Assembly: GCA_947034895.1 (NCBI GenBank)
Contig: OX344764.1
Location: 66,507,348 to 66,571,347 of the forward strand
Length of the DNA: 64,000 nucleotides
Direction of reading: 5' to 3'
From: Rhytidiadelphus loreus
Lineage: Eukaryota > Streptophyta > Bryopsida > Hypnales > Hylocomiaceae
The notes under the pieces were generated by a model. The model was not told where the DNA came from. It did no database searches and worked only from the letters and a program-made list of their open reading frames with translations. Both the position numbers and the translations under genes were made by a program. Each line of letters opens with the position of its first letter. The stretch's first letter is position 1. Positions 23,966-34,270 of the stretch are shown piece after piece.

Positions 23966-24299
23966 AATGACATTGCGTCAGTACTTGGAAGTGCAGTTTT
24001 GAAGAGGAAACACCTATACAAGCATGCATTGAATACGAGCATCCACAAATACCGTCCTCTGAGTTTGAACCGCGATTTGAAGCAAACAATACAACCTTAT
24101 TTTTCGAAGAATCCAGATAATATCCATTGATTACTCTTGTTACTCTAGTGGACGAGCGAAGATTGCAGAACACCGCATTCTGGAGCATTCGTACTTGCTG
24201 TGAAAGCCGCAAGCGACTGGGCGGGGCGCGAAGCCCCTTTCATACATTCGTACTTGCTGAATGGAAAAAAATGGAAAGAAATATTAAAATATTTTATAT

Positions 24300-24420
24300 T
24301 AAATTAAAATGTAAAAATGTAAAATTTAAAAAACTAAAATGTAAAATGTAAAATGTAAAATGTAAAATGTAAAATGTAAAATGTAAAATAATGTAAAATG
24401 TAAAAATGTAAAATTTTAGA
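24300..24420. repeat. TAAAATG minisatellite
   Basis: A GTAAAAT/TGTAAAA heptamer-like unit is repeated more than ten times. The equivalent position in copy B (about 42700-42960) holds a different AAAAT-rich low-complexity tract, so the two simple-sequence blocks evolved independently after duplication. Confidence 0.9.
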
Positions 24421-26800
24421 AATTTTAGAAATTTTAAAATGATATATATCTACACAAAAAATCTATTTTTAAATTTTCAACCCAAGTAATGTTTTTTGAT
24501 AACACTCAATCATTGCTCAAACATGTACCAAGCCGATGCACGTTACAGTTAAAAACCTTGCTGGAAAACGTTGCTAAATCCTTCAAATTCTAGTCATGCG
24601 TGTCACACTGAACATACGTACAGTATATATGAGTCTCGGAACACTTGAACGTCTGCAATTTTTCATGTGAGGTCATTGCGCATCCTGCATGATGAGTTAG
24701 AGAATGGAGATGCTAGGGGAGAGTGTTTCTGATTATATAAATATTTTTTAATCAGCTGGATAATTGAGGATCGTAGGAAATTTTTAACGGAACCTGGGGA
24801 GCGAACTTCATGACGAAAGCGGAACATCAGATCAAACCAGCAGCTAAACAGTGCCGAACGGTAGAGAAGACCATTCTTCTTACTGCAACTTTACAAACAG
24901 GAATTGAGGAAACCACGTCGTCAGCAGTGAGCCATAGGTGAGGAGTGCAAAAACCCTGACTCAATACTATTCCCGCTACTTCATATTTAAATCGAACGGG
25001 TCTAAATCTGATAATAAAAGTAAAATCCAAGCGGTTTCACAATCCTGCTCAAGTACAATCCCCGACATTGGACATAGTATACTCTAGAAAGAAATTGCGA
25101 TTTTTTAGACTCTTGCCAAGTTTATCTGGGTACAAACGGCTCTGTCAGGTATGTAACGCCGAATTGGAACTTTTCAAATGTCGTTATCGAACTTCAGATC
25201 TACCGACAGAAAATCTAGAGCTCATATATAAAACTGGTGATCGAAAGAACAACCCAACGCAAGTACAAGATACATATATATTCGATCGATCTCCAACAGT
25301 TCGACATGACTAAGCATCAAGATTTTTCTACCGCACCGTCAGTGACAACAGTACTGCAAACAGACGCAATTACCAACTCCATTTTATACATATCTCTAAC
25401 TAAGACATGGAAAGCATCTCCCCAATTCAAGCAGTAATTCACAGCATCATGAATTGAAGAGAGCTGCAATTCATGTTACCTCGGGCACGGATCCAAGTGT
25501 GATTCGCAGCTAAAATCCGACACAGTATGCCATTGGCCATGGCACTCTGCTCTGGCTTTGGGACCCATCACGCTGAAGCAGAGAAGAGGACTGAACTTGA
25601 CTTAGATCCTGCTCCTTGCACTGAAATTTGCCATTTCACCTACGAGATCGATCTATTGCACTCAGAAGCAACAGCTCGATCCTGGTACACAAAGACTAGC
25701 TGCATGAAGATCGCCAGCAGCAGTGTCAACTGCAAACCTTACCGACAGAGAGATGGCCACAGGATGAGTGCGTAATGTGCACAATGTGGCTCTTCTATAC
25801 TGCAAATGTCTGTAAGTACCGTTTGCAATGAATTCCGTTTCATTTTTTTTTTAAAAGATGTCTGTACAAGAAATACTGACACAGTCTGACATTTGGAGGG
25901 ACCATGTCAGGCGATGCAGTTCATCTTTACAGACAAAGCTACTGTAGCAGTTTCCGGTTTTTTTAATAATCAAAAATCAAAAATCAGGTGACGTATCTCC
26001 GGCAGAACCGTGCAGACACTTCAATTCAGCTCATGACAGACACGAGTACACAAAATAGCAAAATTAGGTTGCCCTAACAATTAAGTTAAGTTGCCTTACC
26101 CCAAGAAAGTTACTTTACAAGTCATCAAAGTCAACAATTATTTCTACAAATCTTTTCATTTGTACACATAGAGGTTCATGAGTCTCAATTACAACAACAT
26201 CTCATTCAAAAATAGTGCATTCTTGTACAATAACAATAAATATTTATATAGTGTCAAATGTCAAAAAATTAGTATGGGACAACCAAATTTTACTATTTTG
26301 TGTAGGGAATGTCCCATCAAAGTCATGCATCAACCCCCTAACAAGCTATTTTTTTTCAGTGAATGAGATTTGGCTACAATAGGTTGAGTCGTTGAGTTAG
26401 TGGCCATAATCAATGTCTTGGATGATGGTGATGGAGTGATTAGTGACTACAATAGAATTAAACTTCCACATTTTGAGTGTAAATTCATCACAAGAAGTGA
26501 CTTTTTTAGGTTTTCATGTTGTGGTCGTGTTAGGAAATATCATGGATGATCACTTTGGGTGAGTAAGATAAACATTATGGATACACTTTTGTTAGTTTTA
26601 GGTTATTTTAGAGACTCTTTTGGGCCAATTGGGTAGCATACTTCAAAAATTCATTACAAATTCATACTTTGTCAAAAAAATAAAATTTCAATTGCTCTCC
26701 CTATTTCTCACATTTGTCTATATGTGGATTTTTTTTTAAATTCCAATAATGCGAACAAGGCAAACAAGTCATTCTACCTATCATAAATTGGTGTCAAAAC
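24421..26800. other. Right flank of duplication copy A and non-coding sequence
   Basis: To about 25790 this is the upstream flank shared with copy B. Beyond it lies unique AT-rich DNA. No coding frame, RNA gene or terminal repeats were recognised. Short open frames near 25068 and 25527 are not conserved in copy B. Confidence 0.45.
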
Positions 26801-27059
26801 CTAGTTTGGTAGTCGTACTCCTATTGACGCTCCAAACATCATCTCCAACACTTTATTTGTTTTAAGTTTTATCAATTTTTTTACAAGTCCTACAAGAACT
26901 TCAAAAAATGTTGTTCCAATTGTTTCATAGAATGTTGTTTTTGTAAAACTTTGAAAAAAATTGTTTGGACTTTGTCCTTCTCTAAAAACATTTTTAAAAT
27001 CATTCATTTGAAATAGGCCCATGTTGATGTGGCATGCCACCACATCTATTTCACTTTGC
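26801..27059 (-). pseudogene. Unknown open frame cut by the MULE insertion
   Basis: A minus-strand frame of about 87 codons (...EIDVVACHINMGLFQMND..., ...VLEMMFG...) ends at 26801 and runs into the left target-site duplication of the MULE. On the other side of the element, minus-strand sequence from 36896 upward stays open in the matching frame for at least 15 codons. Its function is not recognised and it shows no ATG-initiated gene structure. It may be a relic of an older mobile element. Confidence 0.3.
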
Positions 27060-27068
27060 TTCAAAAGC
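27060..27068 (+). repeat. MULE target-site duplication, left
   Basis: TTCAAAAGC, identical to 36887-36895. The 9-bp length is characteristic of Mutator-like elements. Confidence 0.85.
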
Positions 27069-27135
27069 AGACGATGCTATTTTGCGTGCGTAGAGCGGTG
27101 AGCGTACAGTCGCGAGCGTAGAACGCAAAAAGTTT
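27069..27135 (+). repeat. MULE left terminal inverted repeat
   Basis: GC-rich end holding GCGTAGAGC, GTGAGCGTA and GAGCGTAGAACGC. It pairs with 36822-36886. Differences are mostly transitions. Confidence 0.85.
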
Positions 27136-28084
27136 GATAATTTCTTGAAATGGACAATAAAGTGAAAGTTTAGGGTTTTTTTAGGAGGAATTCTTAAATT
27201 AGTATTAATGATGGACCTATGACCGTAGAATATTTTGCAGAATTTTTCTGCATAAAAAGTGTAAGGTGGCCAAATATGTATTTTAAGGTCGAGGAAAGAT
27301 GCAAGTTTCAAGATGAAGGGTCTATAACCGTGGAGTCTAGGGATACTAATGATTAAAATATATAATTTTTGCGGTCGTGAATGTAAGCGCCATGGAAACA
27401 AGAAATGGTGGATATTGTGAGGGACGAAAGAGATTTCTTTGCAAGAGAGGTGTTCGAGAGAGTTCTAGAGAGGGAAAGAGGGAGTAAGAGAGGGAAAGAG
27501 AGGGACAATTGGTATCGAGGATTTACATAATTTGAGAGATGGGGGCCCAAGGTTAGATTAAAGAGGGTCAAGGCATTAGATAGGGAAAGCAAAGGAAATA
27601 AGCAAAGGTTATGTAGATGTTTTCTTTGGAGACAGAGATTGGAAGTGGAGAAGTTAAGGGTTAATTGGAGGAACAATTAAGGAGTGGGTTTAGGGTGGGA
27701 GAAAGAGACGGATATTGAGACCAGAAAAATGATGTTGTTTAGTTTAGGAAAAATTCTGCAAACGATAAGGGGGGTTGGTATGAGGTTTTCAGATCTATTA
27801 GAGGGAGACGTACTTGGATTTAGGTTTAAGGTAGAGAATAGGAAGGAGGCGGGGACTAAGGATTGGGGTGAGTTAGTGGCAGTTGAACAAAAATTGAGCT
27901 ATGCAAACAAAAATTGGACAAATGATTTAGGCACCAACATGACCATGTACAAGCTTTGATGGTGGCCCTTTTAGTCTCACCATCGTTTATGTATTAGTGA
28001 AAAATAATGTCTTAATAGTACGAACAATAATTACGCTTCATAATACTTTAGGAGCAGAATTTGAAGAACTCTTTTCATCTCATT
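27136..28084. other. MULE left subterminal region
   Basis: Strongly purine-rich on the plus strand from about 27410 to 27900 (GAGAGGGAAAGAGG-type runs). Open frames here (minus 27353-27676, plus 27684-27959) lack ATG or domain support and probably reflect this skew. It may be decayed coding or terminator sequence of the transposase gene. Confidence 0.4.
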
Positions 28085-30131
28085 TCAGCTGAAACTAGGA
28101 GCGTGAATGAAGATATCAACCTCCGGATCTAGGCTACAGACTATGTTGAAGATGAAGTAGATGTGCTTACAATACGTCCATGCACCGCGCTTGCCGAGTG
28201 ACTTGTCAAACATATCCTTGAAAGATTGGCAGTCACAGTTTGGGAATTGGCCAATCGTCAACAAGTACTTAGAAAGCTTAGATATGCTTTTAGATTCAAA
28301 AGTCACAATGCAGCCCAAAGCTGGAGGAGGTACCATCGGAATTGAGCAGATCTTTCCAACAACTGATAGAGTAGAGGCACAGCTATTATAATGTTTGGTA
28401 GTCGGAGCAGAAGGATTTCTTCTAATATTCTTACCATACCTCTTTGTAGGGTGATCCACAAGGTTAGGGGGTGGAGGATAATCGTCCAGATTCACAGATA
28501 TTCCGTCATTGAAGAGTTGTCGTGGAGACAATTGGACGCGCTCGGCAAGAGAGAACCTGACATTTTCTAGAGAGAGAATCTCTTTTCTGCTTAAGTTTGT
28601 GCCCATAATAACAAGCTAGACATCCGGGATAGGCGGTTTGGAAACCACCCATTTTCGACTAGTGCCTTCCACACAATGATGGATGTCATCATTGCAGAAG
28701 AAAAAACGCATTCTCTCCAATCTAGTCTTCTTATAATTGTTCATGAGACCAGTATAAGTAGGGGCAACTGTACTGCGATTGTCTTGCACAATCCTGGCCA
28801 CGCACTTCTTCTTCGTCTTGCTTGAACTTGTCCAAAACGGGGACAAGTTCGTCCACTGCCATCATCTTATGGGGAGTATCTTTTGCGCATAAAAGGAATT
28901 CGCCGAGGTACTCCTTACTCGCCTCAAGGACAATGGTAGAATTAGTCGCCGACGGAGTCCGTTCTACCTGCTCGCCAATAAGAGATCGGAGTTTTACGGA
29001 GGAGTCTCTATAATTTCCCTTCTTCACTGGATGGCTATGGATTCCGAGATGCACGCAAGCACGGGTCATCAAATTGGAGCCATGTACGTAGTAGATCCTA
29101 GCAGGACAACTTCCAATGCATGTTGGCGAAACTTGACATATTGAGCATGCAATTGTAGAATGCAATGGAAGATCAAAGTGTGGAACAAAGGGGGACAAGG
29201 CAGTACTATTCCACTCAGTCTCATTCAACGGTGATAGTCGGTGCCGAAGGTCTAAATATTTGCATGAATTGTTTGTACACCGGAGGTGCCCCAAACAAGC
29301 CAAAGTTCGGAAAGTAAGGTGAGAGTCAGACTGGATGTACGTCGTCACTGTTCGGGTCCATGCATGTCCGTCATCTTTTTTATCCATTCCATGCAACTGC
29401 CCAGCCTTGTTTGATAATGGGTACTTTCCCATAGGTAAAAGTTCAAATATGACATCCCCATCAAACTCCAGAGGCAGAAAATCTACCTTCTTTATTGGAA
29501 TGGAAGTGTAATCTAATTTACTGAGTACTGACTTCGCACCTCGGTAGGAGCTCAGATTGCGGAGGCATTGCACAATACTATCAACGGGGGAGAGTGGGGG
29601 TTTCACATGCACCGATTCTGCACAATGTAAAATCGGGGCGTTATGAACAACATGTGCAGATTCTAAATTGGGACGACAACTAGTAGGTTTTGGTAGAATG
29701 CACTCACTATCCGAATCGTCACTAAGAACTAGAACAGGGATCTCCGGGGGCTCTAGTTTGACCTTCTGGAGCAGAGGGGTGACATCAGTAGCTGTGGTAG
29801 AATGGCCAGGAGTTAAAGTGTTAGAACCAATAACTAGTGGAAGGTCCATCAGTCCATACACTCGATAATTTCCAGGCGTCAACAACCACACCTCACCACC
29901 AGCACGAGTAGTTGACAACTGAGCAACAATATGTGATACTACATTAGAGATTGGATCAACAACATCCATGTCTACATGCAAACTCCCCTCAAGAATATTG
30001 AACCGTAAAGCTAAATGGCTACCACTAACTATCGAGTAACCCTCTTTCCCCACAATGAAAGAAATCGGAATAGTTTGCTCCTCTCCCCTGATGAAAACAG
30101 TGACTAAGCCGCCATCATGCAAGGCAACCAT
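28085..30131 (-). pseudogene. Broken MULE transposase: zinc-finger N-terminus and SWIM C-terminus
   Basis: ATG at 30131 opens 466 codons. Residues 124-143 hold VKLE (sumoylation consensus) and VLVLSDDSDSE (SUMO-interaction motif pattern). Residues 279-367 hold Cys/His spacing (C279, C285, C290, C329, C332, C338, C342, H361, H365, H367) like the WRKY-GCM1 zinc-finger superfamily used by MULE transposases to bind DNA. The frame shifts within a GAAGAAGAAG run near 28810-28830; the alternative frame continues to a TAG at 28616. After that stop the same frame continues for 173 codons and has a SWIM finger, C124-x-C126 ... C146-x-H148, typical of the MuDR C-terminus. No DDE catalytic block (D...H...E) is recognisable between the two fingers. 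It therefore looks internally deleted as well as mutated, and probably inactive. It reads outward toward the left TIR. Confidence 0.65.
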
Positions 30132-31589
30132 CGAACTAGTTGAAAAGATAGATAGAGCGATTTCAAGGCTAAAGAGGAAGTGGGCAAGAGTAGAGAGGCA
30201 CTTAGAACTTCAGAAACTCATTGCTATTTAAGATGTTGTAATTGATTTAAACATGGTACAACAAGTAGTAAGTTAATAGGGTGGATTGTGATCTGGTATA
30301 CAAGTTGAGTTTAAAGGAGCAGAGCAGCTGTAATTTGTAATAAATTAGTAACTACTTTGACAGAATATAATTAGGTGCTAGTCTCTAGAGTAGAGTGGAG
30401 GCTAATGAGTTAGCTGTCGTTTGTTCAAAATTATTCTTTTCATATTAGATACTAGCGGTTGATGCTTGCTATGCTACGCGTTGATTATTAGAACTTTATT
30501 AGAATTTTTATATATTAGATAAAATGCAAAACAAAAATTTCAATAAATCTTCAAATATAAATTACTGAAATCTTTGTATAATTTTGTTTATAAGTAAGCA
30601 TATATTGAAATGAACAATAGAAATTTATTGAATGATGAATGAAATATATGCTGCAATGGTGAATATTGTAAAAGATAGACATTTATTGTAATGCATTCAA
30701 TAAATGACTCAATTGTTACAAACAATGGCAACCCAAAAACTTGGTGAATTGAAAAGAAAAACTCGTAAATTTCAAAAACTTCATGAATAACTTAATTGTT
30801 GTGAAATCCAAAATTGCTTCAATTGAATAAACTTCTCAAATCATTTGGTAATAGCAATAGGATTTTGAAATCATAAAAGCTGTAAAAGTGATATTATAGA
30901 GGTGATTGCAAACTATTACTCTATTTCTGTAATATAACATTGTGTGAAAATATTATTTTTATGTATGCATGATTGAAAATATTTTTACAAAATATTAAAA
31001 TTAATTATTTCAAAGACTTATTGAAATCATTATCATGCATTCTATTCAAATATATCCTCTTGAAAATATTATGGGTATTACAAGACTAGGCATTTGTCAT
31101 AGTAAAATCTACAATGTTAAATATATCAAAATTTTACTAATATGTGATACAATGAATGCGTAGCATAGCAAGCATGAGCCCCTATTATTAATGGTAGCAT
31201 TTATGATATTACAGAGAGAGTTTTGATTTTAGTAGTATGATGAACTGATGATCGACATGTCTATCGAAGCGGCTAACATACAAGATTCAAAGTGAATATT
31301 GGGAGACAGAGTATGTAGAAGTACAAAGCTAAAATTGGTTTCAATTAAAGCAATGGCGGAAATGCAAAATGAAATTGAGTTTGTTAGTCTAAATGAAGTC
31401 TTCAATTATTTGATTTAGCATTAATATAATGAGATCATGTCAGTACAAATGGAGGATTCGAATGGAATTAATACCTAGCACCAAGGCACTTACCTAATTG
31501 TGGAATGATGGAATTTAATATTCTAGAATAGAGCATATATGGATGAAGGTAATGGGGCACCCGTTTGTAGAGATTGGCTAGGAATCACA
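30132..31589. other. AT-rich spacer inside the MULE
   Basis: No coding frame on either strand. AT content is very high from 30440 to 31200. The first 250 bases upstream of the transposase ATG would contain its promoter. A phrase of the form TGCTATGCTACGCGTTG / GAATGCGTAGCATAGCA occurs at about 30466 and 31153, an inverted pair about 690 bp apart, which may mark another insertion. Confidence 0.4.
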
Positions 31590-32060
31590 GAGTAGAAGTA
31601 TGCCAAAGTGAAAGAAAAAAGCTCTTTACTTTACAAATCCAAAGCAATTGAAGAGGAGTTGAGATCCAACACAATGAGATTAGATGTAGGAGAGACGGCC
31701 AGAGTATTGCAGTTCCTAGATATTGATTGTGTGGGTAAACAAATGCAACGGGATAATTCTATAGCCTTACAAGGAATAGTTGAAACCGCCATGGTTCGAG
31801 GGCATCCAAATTCTTCAAGCCCAAGGGCATGTGAGAGCGGAAGTAACAATGGTGGATGCACCAATGTTCATGATGGGGAGCCAAATGAAGACGTGACCCC
31901 TACAGCAAGTATTTGGATAGTTTGGGGAGGCATCATTAGAGTATCTTTTTTGAGGTGTCGTTCATATTTGTGAGGCCGAGACTTGTGTCTTCACTGCAAT
32001 TCAGAAAGTGCGATTGGGTGGATCTCCGCCAACCGTCGGCCCTAATCGGCAATAGTCAAA
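31590..32060 (+). pseudogene. Unknown coding-like fragment(s) within the MULE
   Basis: A plus frame at 31590-31973 reads as protein (AIEEELRSNTMRLDVGETAR... then GHPNSSSPRACESGSNNGGC...). It has no ATG in good context and no known domain. Overlapping its end, another frame reads FEVSFIFVRPRLVSSLQFRK and CDWVDLRQPSALIGNSQILL before a stop near 32065. A splice or frameshift may connect them. They could be exons of the same cargo gene as the methyltransferase-like fragment downstream. I do not assign a function. Confidence 0.3.
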
Positions 32061-32488
32061 TTCTGTTGAAGTGACATTGTGGGCAATCTTTTGATTTTGT
32101 TTTCCTTTGAGGCGTTGATGTGGGATTGTGGATATCGAGAGTGCATATAGAGTGTCTTCGAGCAGTTTTAGGGTTTATCTTGGACATCATGTTCACATTC
32201 AAAAAAGTTTGTTCATGTATGAGCTGCGTTAGATAGCTTGGGGCGTTGGGGTTTTGTTGAAACGCCCAGTTGACCATTTGACTCAAAGAATTCGGCGTGC
32301 GCAGGAGGCGACCCTTCGGACTGGAGTAGACACAAGGAAGGATTTGCGGAAACACCAACAGCAATGGCAAGTACATTGTAACATGCCTTTTAGAGTAGTC
32401 AATGACTAATTGTAATTTGCGTAGCGGAAATTAGGTGTTTTGTTAAGATTAATTTCGGACAAGAACAAGATTTAGGGTGGTTTCCGGT

Positions 32489-32528
32489 CTCCCAAAAGCA
32501 ACGCCGACGTCGGCGTTGCTTTTGGGAG
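32489..32528. repeat. Perfect 40-bp palindrome
   Basis: CTCCCAAAAGCAACGCCGAC is followed immediately by its exact reverse complement, with no spacer. The centre is the GCCGACGTCGGC word that recurs in this region. A perfect palindrome this long can extrude a cruciform. Confidence 0.95.
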
Positions 32529-32530
32529 CT

Positions 32531-32663
32531 GGCAGTTGCTAGAGAGAGCGCCCTCAAAAAGATGAAGCCGACATCGGCCATGGTTTTGGAGGGCTGCTGG
32601 AGGAACAACGAGCGGGCCCAAAAAAACGACGCCGATGTCGGCTGGACTTTCGGAGCGCCGCTG
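32531..32663 (+). repeat. 133-bp direct repeat, copy 1
   Basis: About 92% identical to 33249-33381 in the same orientation, starting GGCAGTTGCT and ending GGAGCGCCGCT. It contains GCCGACATCGGC and GCCGATGTCGGC. The copies are 718 bp apart and bracket the acidic minus-strand fragment. Confidence 0.92.
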
Positions 32664-32681
32664 GCCGTTCAGACAACAACC

Positions 32682-33215
32682 CTACAAAGGCGTCGCCGAC
32701 ATCGGACGTCGTGCTAATAAAATGCGATCCCAAAGCCATGACGTCATTTCGGAGATGGGTCGCACCGCAGCCAAAGGCTTCATCCTGCACAGTGGAATGT
32801 TTAATTTGGACTTGTTCCTTGGTTTAAAACGAAGCCGGTCGAGCACCACATTTGTATTCATAGACTCTTTTGCAATTTGGGCATCCATCTCCTTTCCCAA
32901 TTCTTCCGCAGACATCTCTGTTGTACTATCATAATCCAAATCCATGGGCCGGCCAACATTGCTATCATGCTCTCCTTCAACACCTTTGTCAAGTTCACCA
33001 CCAACAAAAGAACTCCGGTTAATGTCAAGTTCACCAACATCAAAACAACTCCGGTCAATGCCAACAAATGGAGGACAACATCAAAAACGGTACCAAAATG
33101 GGAAATTTAGAAACCTGATCTGGCAATTTCCAACTGTGAAGACTCCTGCTCCTCCACTTCTGCGTTACTTTGACGGACAGTATCTTCCATTGCATCACCT
33201 AAACCAGATGCTCAG
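32682..33215 (-). pseudogene. Acidic minus-strand coding-like fragment in the MULE
   Basis: Two minus-strand pieces read as protein. The upstream one (33215-33113) gives ...DAMEDTVRQSNAEVEEQESS... and ends at a donor-like TCAGGTTTCT. The downstream one (about 33070-32790) gives DRSCFDVGELDINRSSFVGG, then ...MDLDYDSTTEMSAEELGKEM..., and ends at 32682. Both are rich in Asp and Glu and share an internal VGELD repeat. A short intron or a frameshift separates them. No domain is recognised. It may be the last part of a MULE accessory gene or a captured host fragment. Confidence 0.35.
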
Positions 33216-33248
33216 AGTTAGGGCAAAAATAATTTGTTGTAAAATGCC

Positions 33249-33381
33249 GGCAGTTGCTGGAGAGAGCGCCCCCCAAAAGATGAAGCCGACATCGGCCATG
33301 GTTTTGGAGGGCTACTGGGGGAACAACGAGTGGGCCCAAAAAAACAACACCGATGTCGGCTGGGCTTTCGGAGCGCCGCTG
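33249..33381 (+). repeat. 133-bp direct repeat, copy 2
   Basis: Partner of 32531-32663. The palindrome GCCGACATCGGC is retained, and the second is mutated to ACCGATGTCGGC. Confidence 0.92.
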
Positions 33382-33559
33382 CATTGACTGGTTGCTTCTG
33401 TAGATGCCGAAAAACATCTCACATGCCCGATTTGGACAATTTCTCCAAAACTTATTGGCCTCCAAAGTTTGCAGCCAGTCAATGCAGATTCGTCCGATTT
33501 GTCCGTGAACAGTAAGATTCTGTTCGATATGAAAACCCTGATTCAGGTAATACTTTGCA

Positions 33560-34150
33560 AGCATGTAAGGCAATTGGCCGCCACATTCGATAATTTCACT
33601 TTTGTCGAAATGGGGCTTTTAACTTATTCAATTTCTTGTTGAATTCAGGTAATTCTGTGCAAGCATGCAAGGCAATTGGCTGCCACATTGTTGCCCTCGA
33701 GGAAGACACCGAAGTCTTTAATGTGAAGTTGAAGCCGTATCTAACTCTGCCTCCTCGGCCAATTTTGGCTACATCTGCGTCTGTGTTGCCTGCAATTGAT
33801 ATTGACCCTCCAATCCGCTTTGTGAAGAAGAAGAAGAACCGATTGAGTAAGTGAGTTAACTTTGAATTTCTTTCATTTTGCCAATTGAACTCTACTAGTC
33901 AATACTTACATAATCATACTAATTGTATTTCTGATTTTTCAGACTGAGGGCAATGATTGTCTCACCGGTGAAAGACTACGTGATGGTTCCATGGGACGCT
34001 GAAGTTGCAGATCTTCAAGCGGCCGCGTCCTCCTCAAGTTCGGCATCACCACGGCAGCAAATTGATCCCCAAGTTCGTAGATTCATTGACGACGAGGTTG
34101 TTGTTGTGATGCATTATCTCTCATCATCGTCTAACAGTTCTAGTGATTGA
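33560..34150 (+). pseudogene. DNA-methyltransferase-like C-terminal fragment
   Basis: From 33646 the plus frame reads SGNSVQACKAIGCHIVALEE followed by DTEVFNVKLKPYL. The order G-x-x-x-x-A-C-x-x-x-G-x-H-x-x-A-x-E-x-D matches the AdoMet-binding motif (FxGxG...AC...GRHxxGxExD) found near the C-terminus of N4/N6 DNA methyltransferases in which the catalytic motif precedes it. A perfect donor (TTGA|GTAAGTGAG, about 33848) and acceptor (TTTTTCAG, to about 33943) lead to a second open part with a Ser-rich tail ending at 34150, but the natural join puts a stop at once, so a one-base shift may have occurred. Just upstream (33547-33595) is a second, broken copy of the same motif (GNTLQACKAIGRHIR-stop). 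The catalytic (D/N/S)PP(Y/W) motif was not found. Another nucleotide-binding fold is possible. Confidence 0.4.
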
Positions 34151-34270
34151 AGGATATGAATTTTGAGATTTCTTATATGTTTGTGAATTTTGGATAATTA
34201 CATCAGTGAATCTAATGATAATTTTCAATGGTTTTCTTCTTCCTTCCACTCTTTCATTCTATTCTTTGTA

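Larger units (their letters stand above)
21340..25790. repeat. Segmental duplication, copy A
   Basis: About 4.4 kb aligned in direct orientation with 39490-44440, with an offset of about 18.2 kb at the gene. Conservation is very high over the F-box gene and its 3' side. In the outer flanks it falls, with indels, different AT-rich simple-sequence blocks and small rearrangements. The left edge is marked by CACCCAAATTTTCTCAACTG and the right edge by ACCTACGAGATCGATCTATT. Confidence 0.85.

Noticed and set aside
27684..27959. 91-codon plus frame in the MULE left region
   Set aside because: It starts at GTG within a purine-rich tract. The skew alone can keep this frame open, and there is no domain.
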